Below, piece by piece: positions 34,712 through 48,322 of a stretch of 64,000 nucleotides of DNA; positions within the stretch are counted from its first letter, which is position 1, and each line of letters opens with the position of its first letter. Source of the stretch: Dolomedes plantarius (lineage: Eukaryota; Arthropoda; Arachnida; Araneae; Dolomedidae); assembly GCA_907164885.2 (NCBI GenBank), contig OU015493.1, forward strand, positions 116,843,193 to 116,907,192. Reading direction: 5' to 3'. The position numbers were made by a program, and so were the translations under genes. The notes beneath the pieces are model-generated. The model was not told the DNA's origin, searched no databases, and saw only the letters and a list, made by a program, of their open reading frames with translations.

Positions 34712-35363
34712 GATATTTTAATAGTTTGATGCGGTTATAGAACAAAAAACACAAGGTTTGAGAAAAACAAGACAAAAAAGAAAACATAATTACTTCTTCA
34801 TGAGCTTTCACCATTACTCTTCTGAATTCCCAGGGTTTTCCTGGAAAAAAAAATCAAGTTCAAAAGGGAATAATTTTTTCAAAGTTTTGATTATAAATTT
34901 GAAAGGAATACTGATATTTGAATATTCATACATTTGATAGGAATTAGAACTACGGAACAAACAACTATCAGCCTATTATAAAAACTAATTATCCAACTAG
35001 CAGTGGTTCTATGTAGAGTTGGTTAACACTCTAGCAGCCTATTTTCCCAAAAGGAAAATGCATGAAAAATGTTTTTATTTTCTGCTACAGTTTAACGAGC
35101 TTAACCAGAATAAGAAAATCGGTGATTAAGCCCATGTAATATCTATAGCTATTCGCCTCGAGATGTACATTGTGAGTCCGCAACAGTTAAAGAAATTAAA
35201 ACTTCTCTGACTCTTAACTTTATGTAGAGTCTGGCATGTAATTTCATAACAGAGGAATGTTTCGCCGCAACCTCTTTATTGCTAATTTTTCAGGCTTTTC
35301 CTATAGTAATCATATTTTCAGAATAATATAAAGTTCATAGACATCAATTCCCATGACCTATTT
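34712..35363. other. Unassigned intronic sequence
   Basis: I see no gene or repeat. Confidence 0.45.
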
Positions 35364-35569
35364 TCTACAGCTGGGCCTGTCGTAACCTAGTGGTAGCGCG
35401 TTGTGCTTCGGACTTGGGGTGCCGTTTCGGATCCGGACGAAAGCCATTAAATACCTTCGTGTCTAAGCCGGATATGAGCGCGTTAAATCCGTAGACCAGA
35501 AAGTCTTTCCACGAGTCAGTGGGTGGGGGAAGGTGTGAGCCCTCCAGATGTCGCCCCTGGGGTTGCTCG

Positions 35570-38500
35570 TAGGGATGCGACATAGACAACAAAACACCGA
35601 TGCTTTTAAACATCGATGTTCAATATTAAAACATCGCTGCTAATAAAACATCGCCCAAATACCATCGATGTTTTTAAACATCGATGTTTTTGAACTTTGA
35701 TTTTTTAAAACTGAATTAGTAACCTCTAACATTAATGTTACTTCGGTAAGTCGTTGGGGGGGGGGTAATTTTACTTCCTGATTGGGCTGGCACAAATGAC
35801 AAAAAATTGTTGCTAGAGTCAGCAAATATCACAGAATTTCCATTATACATTTTATTACTTTTACCAGAAAACTGAAGAAAATATTGCTATAAAAACAATT
35901 GATAGAACCAAAGCCATAAAGAAATATGCGTGATGTTTTCTAATTTAAATTGGTTGAAAGTGAAAAAATATTGTAAATATCAAGTCATATTTATTTACAA
36001 GTTGGAGAATATTTTACTTCCAGAAGACTTAAATAATTTAGTATAAAAAAAAATTTCTGAAGTTCATGACTGCAACATAAGACAAAAAGATTGGTGTCAT
36101 ATCAAAAGAGTATATAAGGCAAAATTTTTTAAAAGAATTTTTGAGTTTGGTTCAACAGAGTTTAATATTAAAAAATTAATAAGAACAATTTATTAACAAA
36201 TCTTTTATTTTCAAATTAAATAATACAAAAGAAAATTACATACATTTACACCAATTTGAAGAACTGATGCAAAACCAGCGTATGGGGGAAAACTGAACAA
36301 GCTTATTTTTCTTTTACTGTAAATAACAATTATTGGGCCATATAATTATTATTCATTGGTTGTTGATTGCCATTTGTCTCGTTGTTAGGGAATCGTTCCC
36401 CCTTTTTATTATGGTACTCTTTCACTGAACAAATCTTTTATTTTCAAATTAAATAATACAAAAGAAAATTACATACATTTACACCAATTTGAAGAACTGA
36501 TGCAAAACCAGCGTATGGGGGAAAACTGAACAAGCTTATTTTTCTTTTACTGTAAATAACAATTATTGGGCCATATAATTATTATTCATTGGTTGTGGAT
36601 TGCCATTTGTCTCGTTGTTAGGGAATCGTTCCCCCTTTTTATTATGGTACTCTTTCACTGAACAAATCTTTTATTTTCAAATTAAATAATACAAAAGAAA
36701 ATTACATACATTTACACCAATTTGAAGAACTGATGCAAAACCAGCGTATGAGGGAAAACTGAACAAGCTTATTTTTCTTTTACTGTAAATAACAATTATT
36801 GGGCCATATAATTATTATTCATTGGTTGTTGATTGCCATTTGTCTCGTTGTTAGGGAATCGTTCCCCCTTTTTATTATGGTACTCTTTCACTGAACAAAT
36901 CTTTTATTTTCAAATTAAATAATACAAAAGAAAATTACATACATTTACACCAATTTGAAGAACTGATGCAAAACCAGCGTATGGGGGAAAACTGAACAAG
37001 CTTATTTTTCTTTTACTGTAAATAACAATTATTGGGCCATATAATTATTATTCATTGGTTGTTGATTGCCATTTGTCTCGTTGTTAGGGAATCGTTCCCC
37101 CTTTTTATTATGGTACTCTTTCACTGAACAAATCTTTTATTTTCAAATTAAATAATACAAAAGAAAATTACATACATTTACACCAATTTGAAGAACTGAT
37201 GCAAAACCAGCGTATGGGGGAAAACTGAACAAGCTTATTTTTCTTTTACTGTAAATAACAATTATTGGGCCATATAATTATTATTCATTGGTTGTTGATT
37301 GCCATTTGTCTCGTTGTTAGGGAATCGTTCCCCCTTTTTATTATGGTACTCTTTCACTGAACAAATCTTTTATTTTCAAATTAAATAATACAAAAGAAAA
37401 TTACATACATTTACACCAATTTGAAGAACTGATGCAAAACCAGCGTATGGGGGAAAACTGAACAAGCTTATTTTTCTTTTACTGTAATTAACAATTATTG
37501 GGCCATATAATTTTTATTCATTGGTTGTTGATTGCCATTTGTCTCGTTGTCAGGGAATCGTTCCCCCTTTTTATTATGGTACTCTTTCACTGAACAAATC
37601 TATTATTTTCAAATTAAATAATACAAAAGAAAATTACATACATTTACACCAATTTGAAGAACTGATGCAAAACCAGCGTATGGGGGAAAACTGAACAAGC
37701 TTATTTTTCTTTTACTGTAAATAACAATTATTGGGCCATATAATTATTATTCATTGGTTGTTGACTGCCATTTGTCTCGTTGTTAGGGAATCGTTCCCCC
37801 TTTTTATTATGGTACTCTTTCACTGAACAAATCTTTTATTTTCAAATTAAATAATACAAAAGAAAATTACATACATTTACACCAATTTGAAGAACTGATG
37901 CAAAACCAGCGTATGGGGGAAAACTGAACAAGCTTATTTTTCTTTTACTGTAAATAACAATTATTGGGCCATATAATTTTTATTCATTGGTTGTTGATTG
38001 CCATTTGTCTCGTTGTTAGGGAATCGTTCCCCCTTTTTATTATGGTACTCTTTCACTGAACAAATCTTTTATTTTCAAATTAAATAATACAAAAGAAAAT
38101 TACATACATTTACACCAATTTGAAGAACTGATGCAAAACCAGCGTATGGGGGAAAACTGAACAAGCTTATTTTTCTTTTACTGTAAATAACAATTATTGG
38201 GCCATATAATTATTATTCATTGGTTGTTGACTGCCATTTGTCTCGTTGTTAGGGAATCGTTCCCCCTTTTTATTATGGTACTCTTTCACTGAACAAATCT
38301 TTTATTTTCAAATTAAATAATACAAAAGAAAATTACATACATTTACACCAATTTGAAGAACTGATGCAAAACCAGCGTATGGGGGAAAACTGAACAAGCT
38401 TATTTTTCTTTTACTGTAAATAACAATTATTGGGCCATATAATTATTATTCATTGGTTGTCGATTGCCATTTGTCTCGTTGTTAGGGAATCGTTCCCCCT

Positions 38501-41264
38501 TTTTATTATGGTACTCTTTCACTGAACAAATCTTTTATTTTCAAATTAAATAACACAAAAGAAAATTACATACATTTACACCAATTTGAAGAACTGATGC
38601 AAAACCAGCGTATGGGGGAAAACTGAACAAGCTTATTTTTCTTTTACTGTAAATAACAATTATTGGGCCATATAATTATTATTCATTGGTTGTTGACTGC
38701 CATTTGTCTCGTTGTTAGGGAATCGTTCCCCCTTTTTATTATGGTACTCTTTCACTGAACAAATCTTTTATTTTCAAATTAAATAATACAAAAGAAAATT
38801 ACACACATTTACACCAATTTGAAGAACTGATGCAAAACCAGCGTATGGGGGAAAACTGAACAAGCTTATTTTTCTTTTACTGTAAATAACAATTATTGGG
38901 CCATATAATTTTTATTCATTGGTTGTTGATTGCCATTTGTCTCGTTGTTAGGGAATCGTTCCCCCTTTTTATTATGGTACTCTTTCACTGAACAAATCTT
39001 TTATTTTCAAATTAAATAATACAAAAGAAAATTACATACATTTACACCAATTTGAAGAACTGATGCAAAACCAGCGTATGGGGGAAAACTGAACAAGCTT
39101 ATTTTTCTTTTACTGTAAATAACAATTATTGGGCCATATAATTATTATTCATTGGTTGTTGACTGCCATTTGTCTCGTTGTTAGGGAATCGTTCCCCCTT
39201 TTTATTATGGTACTCTTTCACTGAACAAATCTTTTATTTTCAAATTAAATAATACTAAAGAAAATTACATACATTTACACCAATTTGAAGAACTGATGCA
39301 AAACCAGCGTATGGGGGAAAACTGAACAAGCTTATTTTTCTTTTACTGTAAATAACAATTATTGGGCCATATAATTTTTATTCATTGGTTGTTGATTGCC
39401 ATTTGTCTCGTTGTTAGGGAATCGTTCCCCCTTTTTATTATGGTACTCTTTCACTGAACAAATCTTTTATTTTCAAATTAAATAATACAAAAGAAAATTA
39501 CATACATTTACACAAATTTGAAGAACTGATGCAAAACCAGCGTATGGGGGAAAACTGAACAAGCTTATTTTTCTTTTACTGTAAATAACAATTATTGGGC
39601 CATATAATTATTATTCATTGGTTGTCGATTGCCATTTGTCTCGTTGTTAGGGAATCGTTCCCCCTTTTTATTATGGTACTCTTTCACTGAACAAATCTTT
39701 TATTTTCAAATTAAATAATACAAAAGAAAATTACATACATTTACACCAATTTGAAGAACTGATGCAAAACCAGCGTATGGGGGAAAACTGAACAAGCTTA
39801 TTTTTCTTTTACTGTAAATAACAATTATTGGGCCATATAATTATTATTCATTGGTTGTTGATTGCCATTTGTCTCGTTGTTAGGGAATCGTTCCCCCTTT
39901 TTATTATGGTACTCTTTCACTGAACAAATCTTTTATTTTCAAATTAAATAATACAAAAGAAAATTACATACATTTACACCAATTTGAAGAACTGATGCAA
40001 AACCAGCGTATGGGGGAAAACTGAACAAGCTTATTTTCTTTTACTGTAAATAACAATTATTGGGCCATATAATTATTATTCATTGGTTGTTGATTGCCAT
40101 TTGTCTCGTTGTTAGGGAATCGTTCCCCCTTTTTATTATGGTACTCTTTCACTGAACAAATCTTTTATTTTCAAATTAAATAATACAAAAGAAAATTACA
40201 TACATTTACACCAATTTGAAGAACTGATGCAAAACCAGCGTATGGGGGAAAACTGAACAAGCTTATTTTTCTTTTACTGTAAATAACAATTATTGGGCCA
40301 TATAATTATTATTCATTGGTTGTCGATTGCCATTTGTCTCGTTGTTAGGGAATCGTTCCCCCTTTTTATTATGGTACTCTTTCACTGAACAAATCTTTTA
40401 TTTTCAAATTAAATAATACAAAAGAAAATTACATACATTTACACCAATTTGAAGAACTGATGCAAAACCAGCGTATGGGGGAAAACTGAACAAGCTTATT
40501 TTTCTTTTACTGTAAATAACAATTATTGGGCCATATAATTATTATTCATTGGTTGTTGATTGCCATTTGTCTCGTTGTTAGGGAATCGTTCCCCCTTTTT
40601 ATTATGGTACTCTTTCACTGAACAAATCTTTTATTTTCAAATTAAATAATACAAAAGAAAATTACATACATTTACACCAATTTGAAGAACTGATGCAAAA
40701 CCAGCGTATGGGGGAAAACTGAACAAGCTTATTTTTCTTTTACTGTAAATAACAATTATTGGGCCATATAATTATTATTCATTGGTTGTTGATTGCCATT
40801 TGTCTCGTTGTTAGGGAATCGTTCCCCCTTTTTATTATGGTACTCTTTCACTGAACAAATCTTTTATTTTCAAATTAAATAATACAAAAGAAAATTACAT
40901 ACATTTACACCAATTTGAAGAACTGATGCAAAACCAGCGTATGGGGGAAAACTGAACAAGCTTATTTTTCTTTTACTGTAAATAACAATTATTGGGCCAT
41001 ATAATTATTATTCATTGGTTGTTGATTGCCATTTGTCTCGTTGTTAGGGAATCGTTCCCCCTTTTTATTATGGTACTCTTTCACTGAATTTTTTTTTATT
41101 ATGGTACTCTTTCACTGAAAAAAAAATCAAGACAACGTAAAACATCGAACACAAAACGTCGATGTTAAAAAAAAATCGGCTTCAATAAATCGATGTTTAG
41201 AACATCGATGCTTTTAACAAAACATCGGTGTTTTTAAAACATCGGCATCGATGTCGCATTCCTA
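35570..41264. mobile_element. hAT element carrying a satellite array
   Basis: The ends TAGGGATGCGACAT and the inverse of TAGGAATGCGACAT are followed on both sides by clustered ACATCGATG motifs. GTTGCTCG is duplicated exactly at 35562-35569 and 41265-41272. The interior is 35583-36194 unique AT-rich sequence, the 21-copy satellite (36195-41087) and a short right flank. No transposase is recognised, so it needs one in trans. Length 5695 bp. Confidence 0.9.
36195..41087 (+). repeat. 233-bp satellite, 21 tandem units
   Basis: Units start at AACAAATCTTTTATTTTCAA and recur every 233 bases (36195, 36428, 36661, 36894, 37127 and so on); the array ends 21 periods later. One unit (from 39923) lacks one T. 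Units are nearly identical, differing at a few sites (TGATTGCC/TGACTGCC/CGATTGCC; ATTATTATTC/ATTTTTATTC). After the last unit the 25-bp end TTTTATTATGGTACTCTTTCA is repeated once more. No open frame. Confidence 0.97.
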
Positions 41265-42383
41265 GTTGCTCGATCAAAATTGAGGTGGCAGCAAGAGAGT
41301 AATGTTGACTCACCCATATGGTGCTCCCCGATAAAAAGTGGTCAACAATTTTCATGGTTCTGTGCGAATGTTTCATACAAAGTTCATCTGCATTAGAACC
41401 CCCACCCCCAACCCCCAAAATAAGTAAATAAATAAATAAATAAAAAAATCTAAAGCTTCTAAGATGAGAGAGCTAAACAGCAATTGTCTAGCTCATAAAT
41501 ATTAATAGACAAAATATAAATGTTTCTACTTAGAGTACATTCTGAAGCAATCATTTGAAATTTCACCTTTTAATTCGATCTTGCATGTATCTATGTTTAT
41601 ATCCACACAAATGAAAACACGATATGATATATAACTTCCTGCAAAGCTCAACCTGACATTACGAGATGAAAATCTATTTTTCACGCATTAAAAATGATGG
41701 AAATATATATTTGTCACATCTAGACTTAGCATTTATCTATATATATATAAAACAGTTCCTTAATTGACTGACTGACAGATAACACACAGACCAATCCGAT
41801 GGACCTAAAAGGTTGAAATTTTGCATGGCGATTCTTCTTATAAGTGTAGGAGTGCACTAGGAAATATTTTTGAAAAATTATTCTTAGATTTTTTAAATTA
41901 AATTTTTAAGCAGTTTTTGTAACATTCTTTAAAGTTTGCACTTAAAATAATAATCTGAGGGTTATAAAATTTATATCACGAGAAAGATCATAAAAATTCC
42001 TTTAAAATGAAATCTTTTTCGAATCTTTACCTCCATTTTCTGATTTTTGGTGAATTTTTAAAGATTAATTTTTAGAATTTAATTTATTAAATGCTGATCA
42101 CGTGGTTTCTTTTCTTTTTGTGAAACTTTAAATTAATTTTGTGTCACGTGCATAACAACGAAATAAATTGACAAAAAAATATTTTTTTTCTTTCTAATGC
42201 GGCAGACGATTGGACATTATCCAAAAAAATATTAAAATTCAGTAAAAGAAATGTTCTTCAAACTGAACTATATTAACTGTAATATATTCTTTAGTATGTT
42301 CTATTAGATTTAATTTGAACATTTTCTTCTACATTGTTTTGTCTATAAAAATATCCGTTCCGAATTACGTTATTTTTTAATAA

Positions 42384-42424
<41 letters not shown>

Positions 42425-42428
<4 letters not shown>

Positions 42429-43314
42429 ACAAGAAAATGCGACGTCCTAAATTACTTTACTTTAAAACATATTCTAAATTCTCTTTTTAATAAAGCACGA
42501 CCCCTTTTCCAAAATTTGCGACCTAAAAGTAAAGTAAGTATAATTTATCGCAGCCCTGCAGATCATTAAGCAGGCATGTGAAGTATCGGAACTCAATAAC
42601 ATCCCCAGATATGAGTGTTCGAAAGTTTATGAGATTCCGAATGTCCGTATAGTGTCAAAATTCTTGAAGAGCCCTCGAAACACTCTGAATTTATGTCGCT
42701 ATAACGTCAAAAAAACCCCACTTTGCAAGAACTTATGGCCACTTATCCTATGCACAGGCCATAGGTCTCAGCTCTAGCAAGCGCGGAATTTATCAGTCCC
42801 CGGGAAACTTAAGTGGACACGTGAACTCCACGAATGTAAAATCGCCCAATTAAAAATTTAGTAGTTTAGGCCCTCTGGCGAAAATATCGCAAAACACCCA
42901 TTTAATTTTGCATGAACGCAAGACTTTTCCCTCTCTTCGTTGCTAACTCTTGTCGCTATCGGACATGCTGTCCGCTCTCTCTTCGATTCTAACTCTTGTC
43001 GCTATCGGACATGCTGTCCGCTCCTGTATGTTTTTACGTCCCGTTCTGGCATAGACGCCGGACAAGTCATGTGGCCGCTGCAGCCTTCGCGATCCTTCTG
43101 ATTGAATAAAAGTGATTTCCTGGATGTCGTCGTAAATGTGTGTTTCTCATCAATGGCTCCATGTTTGTTTCTACTAAATTTCGTCAGTGTTTTCAGTGCT
43201 TTCCTGGATCAACACTACGCCCGACTGCATCTCTCCAATTTGTGCGCAGCGATTTACTAGATGATTCACTCCTCGTGCCCGACTGCATCTAAATTTCCCA
43301 AATGTGATTATTAT

Positions 43315-43322
<8 letters not shown>
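42425..43322. mobile_element. Probable solo LTR
   Basis: The segment starts TGTAACAAGAAAATGCG and ends ATTATCACACACA, with TATA possible as a 4-bp duplication in the surrounding TA tract. It is less AT-rich, has a 46-bp tandem duplication (42931-43022, TCGGACATGCTGTCCGCT) and a GAATAAAAG near 43103. No internal retroelement sequence adjoins it. The TG/CA ends are short, so this is tentative. Confidence 0.4.
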
Positions 43323-43397
<75 letters not shown>

Positions 43398-43418
43398 TAT
43401 ATATATATATATATATAT
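43320..43418. repeat. (TA)n microsatellite
   Basis: About 95 bp of TA, in the 3' part of Helitron family 1 copy 2. Confidence 0.95.
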
Positions 43419-43496
43419 TTTGCCATTAATCGCATACATTGACCGTTGTATTTAATTTGAATGTACTCCGTAGCGAAGCACGGGTATTCAGCTAGT

Positions 43497-44194
43497 TACT
43501 TCGTATGAAAAAAAAAATCAACATTTCTCTTAACTAAAACAAATACATACACACACACATAGACAGAGATAATTTGATAACTTCCAAAATGATTCATAGC
43601 AAAGTTATAAAAGGCTACCACGGGAATTTTGAACAACTTTCAACAGATAAAAGCAAGGTGCTTTAATCCGATCCACGTAAAAAATTGTTTTAATGATACC
43701 GTGGATTTATAAATGGTTATAAAATGGCATAAATAATAAAAAGGATATAAAAATACCATTCAGTGAATATTAAAATGGATATAATAATAAAGTGGGTAGC
43801 CATTTATCCGTCGCTTTCTAGGACGAAAAAAATCCCATATAACCGAGAGAAACGTACTAATGAATTTTAAGCTGGACCAACAAAACGCCATATTAAAAAT
43901 GATTTCTTTATAACGCAGTTAGACATTTAAGAAATTAAAAAGTTTCTTAAGGCTGATTTGTAGTGTTCTATTTAATTTCTGTATATCACAAAAGAGGTAA
44001 TTTTCCAGACTATATTATGTTTAATAATATAATTATAAAAATCCAAAAAATATTCTATATTTGTCTGCATTAAAATTTATTTCAAATATGTTTAATACTT
44101 TGATTAAAACATCTTAAACTATTGAAAACTTATTGTTTTAAGCTCTCTTTTAGATAACATCTCCTTCTGATTTGTTTGGATTTTAAGAGTACAT
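43497..44194 (-). other. Unassigned intron 1 sequence
   Basis: AT-rich; no gene or repeat recognised. Confidence 0.45.
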
Positions 44195-44675
44195 TTGGCG
44201 ATCACCCTCCGATGCATACCTTTCCGACTGTTTGGTATTCCCTGTCAAGCATGGTGGTGGCACTCTGATGCTGGGATGTACGATCTATTGGTATTCCCCT
44301 GGATTCTTAATTGTTCTTCAGCGGGCTGTGACTTACTACGAAACCATTCTTGTCTACGAAACCATTGCCAACCAAATACATCCCAATGGAGCAGGTATTA
44401 TTCCTTAATTACCGTCCTTGTTTGGAAAACCGTCCTTGCGCATACATTCGACCGTTCTTGTTTGGATTTTTATAAAGTATCCATGCAGCGTGCGGGTCGT
44501 GCCGACATGTACGTATGAAGAGCATGAGGATGAGGTACAACATCTATCCTATCCACCTCAAACACCTGATCTTAACGTCACTGAACATTTGTGGGAACAT
44601 TTGGAGAGAAAGGCTCGATCACGTTCTCCCCCCTCCAACGTCATTGAAATAGTTAGGATATATGTTGCAGGATGA
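44195..44675 (+). pseudogene. Tc1-like transposase remnant
   Basis: One frame reads VKHGGGTLMLGC (around 44245-44280), the usual block after the first catalytic region. Another frame reads YPPQTPDLNVTEHLWEHLER (about 44557-44615), containing the third catalytic residue (Glu). Frameshifts separate them and no second aspartate motif is clear. No TIRs were found. Confidence 0.6.
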
Positions 44676-45304
44676 ATGGTACTAAATTATAATACGTACG
44701 GGACACCCTACTGCATGTAAAACACGCTGCTTTGCAAGCCAAAGATGGGCCGAAAGTTTATTTATAAGAAGTTCTGAAGAAACGACAAGTGTTTCTAATG
44801 TCTTGATGGGCCCTCTGTGTATGTAAACTCTCTAGACTTCAGTTTTAATATTGCTGGTTAAATTTAACACTTAAAAAAATATAAAAAGTACACTGTTCTG
44901 TTACAATGTCTTTTTGAAATAAGAAACTACCATATCAACTATATAGATTAAAACACACTCACAAACTGAAAGAAGAGTGAGTACGTATATAAGACACGCA
45001 CTAATCGCATAGCACTAAAGTAGCAGTATGTTATTAAAGTGTTCAAAACGCTGTTATATGTAAAAAGGCAAAATATAGTTTAATATTGTTGTATTAAAGT
45101 TTATAAATAGTTAATAGTTTAAGTATATTAAGTTGCAAAACTTTAAAAAATTCCTATTTAATTAACTATGGCAAATCCACCGTAATCAAGTTAAAACCAA
45201 ACATATCGTAAGATGATGGAATGTACTTCATAGAAAAAAACGCTTTTGTTTAGAAACTTCTGTTGGAAATCCAGAGTTCCGGGCACAATTTCAACGGTAC
45301 TTAC
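44676..45304 (-). other. Intron 1 next to exon 1
   Basis: AT-rich sequence. Nothing recognised besides the donor site at its right edge. Confidence 0.5.
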
Positions 45305-45434
45305 TTGCTTTACATAGGATGGCATAGAAACAGTTGTACATATCTTGCATTTTTGCTTTGTCAAAATCTTCATTTAATTCGGTGCCGGAAACAACGGCAA
45401 CCAACACCAACAGAGTTAGTTGTAGGTAGATCAT
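45305..45434 (-). CDS. Exon 1 of a secreted small protein gene (signal peptide)
   Basis: This is the first coding exon of a four-exon minus-strand gene. It gives 43 codons plus the first base of codon 44. The ATG is chosen because it lies just downstream of a TATA box and opens a clear signal peptide: MIYLQLTLLVLVAVVSG, probably cut after residue 17. An acidic segment with Cys35 and Cys41 follows. The exon ends at a strong donor, GTAAGTA (complement of 45298-45304). Reading through the donor stops four codons later, which supports splicing. The next exon (30553-30450) completes the split codon. The full frame is 143 residues with cysteines at 35, 41, 52, 71 and 110. I do not recognise the family. 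It is a small secreted protein; whether it acts in haemolymph, a gland or elsewhere cannot be told from the sequence. Splicing is inferred from signals and phase only. Confidence 0.75.
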
Positions 45435-45480
45435 GATGGAGCCACTCTTCTGTGTGACCCGATGCGAATAAAATTCCTAA

Positions 45481-45486
45481 TTTATA
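45481..45486 (-). promoter_or_regulatory. TATA box of the secreted protein gene
   Basis: The minus strand reads CTATAAATTAGG here, about 50 bp before the exon 1 ATG. The expected start site would fall near 45452-45456, leaving a 5' leader of about 20 nt. Both the position and the motif support the chosen start codon. Confidence 0.55.
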
Positions 45487-45489
45487 GAC

Positions 45490-45960
45490 GTAGAGGATGA
45501 AAGTTTGGTCATCCGCAACAGTTTTCCTGCTCTAGAACAAAAGCATGTAAACCACAAAATAAATCGTTCTCTTGTTCCTTTTTTGTCAATTCAGAGAGTT
45601 TCCTTTTATTATTCTTGTTAATTCTAAAAGCAATTATGCATTGAATTTAGAAAATTTTTCCATTCATTTGCAGTAACATTTGAGTTATGAACAGTTATAC
45701 TTTGCTACAATAATCTATTATTTTAGACTTTCAATACTTTTCTAGAGGAGATCAGGAGAGTGTTTTTATTCTTTAAAAACTCAACTCTCGTGAAAGAATA
45801 GTACGATGCCAACACTACTTATATTTTATTTTTGTTTATTTTGATATTTATATTTTTGTAGTATAGCTGCTTAAAATTCTTCAAGGAGCTGAATTCCGAC
45901 TGCTCTCAAATTTACTTCGCTTGTTGAAATAAAGATTAACGCAGAAAAAAAAGAAAAATT
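45490..45960. other. Region upstream of the secreted protein gene
   Basis: It would hold the promoter-proximal region of the minus-strand gene. I see no clear motif beyond the TATA box. Confidence 0.4.
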
Positions 45961-46031
45961 TCAGGTAGTCTCTTCTAACGAAACTACCGCGGGTTAATAA
46001 CGTAGGATTACTTATCGTTGGTTACCTCTTT

Positions 46032-47073
<1,042 letters not shown>

Positions 47074-47089
47074 TTGACGCATTTTGGTA

Positions 47090-47607
47090 CACCCATACCT
47101 CGCTTTACGGCCTATATACGCTCCGGAAAAGTTGGCCGTAAAGCGAAAAGCCTTGTAACGAATCAATAATTTTGATACAAACCCATACAAATTTAATTGG
47201 ATCTGCTCCATTTTTTTCTATAAATAATATAGTTTTTAGTTCATAAAGCATTTTATTTTTTTAATTTCCTATAAAAATGCTTACATAAAAATAAAAGTAC
47301 AAAACAACGTAATAATAAACAGAAACTCAAAAAATAAACATATAAACAAAAAACAAAAGAAATCATATGCACATATGTATACATACAATAAAAAACATAA
47401 AATAAGATGTTTAAAAACTGTTTTAATGAGATGACGAACATTAACATGAAGAATCACTAAGCTATAATATGCTGCCATCATCACTTTCCGCTGTTGTGGC
47501 CGTATTACGAAACATTGTGGGCCGTAAATCGAAAAAGTGCCATAATTAAAAAAAGCCGTTATAGAGAAATGCCGTATAAAGAGCGGCCGTATAGCGAGGT
47601 ATAGGTG
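47090..47607. mobile_element. Pogo/Tigger-type MITE
   Basis: The ends CACCCATACCTCGCTTTACG and the inverse of CACCTATACCTCGCTATACG are flanked by TA (47088-47089, 47608-47609). GCCGT(A)AA motifs recur inside. The 518 bp have no transposase. Confidence 0.85.
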
Positions 47608-47763
47608 TACTTTTCTGTTTAACTGTTTACTGCTTGTCCAAGTGATACAGACTGGGTTTCGCGCTACCAAAATTATAACTCGTGAGGGTACGGACGGACG
47701 GTTTTAGCATCTGAAATTTTGCTTTCCGGAGGACCGTTATGGAGGAACGTAATCCTACGTTAA

Positions 47764-48322
47764 AAACATTTTTTGTCTCTCCGATTTTTTATAGAAGGCT
47801 GAAGTTACCTTTTATGATGGTATTTAAACGTTTAAATATTCATTGATCTATTTTTTCAAGATATCGTACGACACTAAAAAATTTCTACTTATATTAATTT
47901 TATGATAATTTCGAGGTATTTTCAGGAAATGAACTTTTTAATGTTTACATTAAGACCATTTTTTTTCGCAATTGAATATTAATTTTAGACGAATATGAGT
48001 TAGGCGTAAACTATAAAGAACTATTTTTTACATTATTATTTGTATCCCCTCCATTATAATAAAAATCACATTTATTTTTGTATTCCTTATGTTCTTTATG
48101 GGTACCTCTACAACTGACAAAACACATTTTCTTTATAGAAGTACGAAAGAAATGGAAAGAAGTTAAAATTTTAAATGTGTGGCTGAATGAAAAACCTTTT
48201 ATTGTTCTTGATTCTCGTCCGAAACCGAAGTAAAAGAATAATTTTGACTAAAATAGCATGGAGGTATTGTAATGGAGATTTTCGAAAGATCGAATCCCTA
48301 AAACTAATATCTTCTTTTGACA
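47764..48322. other. Unassigned AT-rich sequence
   Basis: I see no gene or repeat. Confidence 0.45.

Larger units (their letters stand above)
35373..41448 (+). mobile_element. tRNA-derived SINE, split by a hAT element
   Basis: The head has an A-box-like GTGGTAGCGCG (35390-35400) and a weak B box near 35425. The left half ends at 35561. The right half resumes at 41273 and ends in an A-rich (TAAA)n tail (41420-41448). TCTACAGCT before the head (35364-35372) and TCTAAAGCT after the tail (41449-41457) look like a diverged target duplication. Without the hAT insert and its duplicated 8 bp the SINE is about 365 bp. Confidence 0.6.
41736..43495 (+). mobile_element. Helitron family 1, copy 2, with insertion
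   Basis: It starts A|TCTATATATATATAAAACAG and ends with the hairpin CCGTAGCGAAGCACGGG, TATTCAG and CTAG|T. The interior matches the other copies. A foreign segment of about 0.9 kb sits in its (TA)n tract (42425-43322). Confidence 0.85.

Noticed and set aside
36195..41087. CRISPR-like array
   Set aside because: The 233-bp units are directly adjacent without unique spacers, and the genome is eukaryotic.
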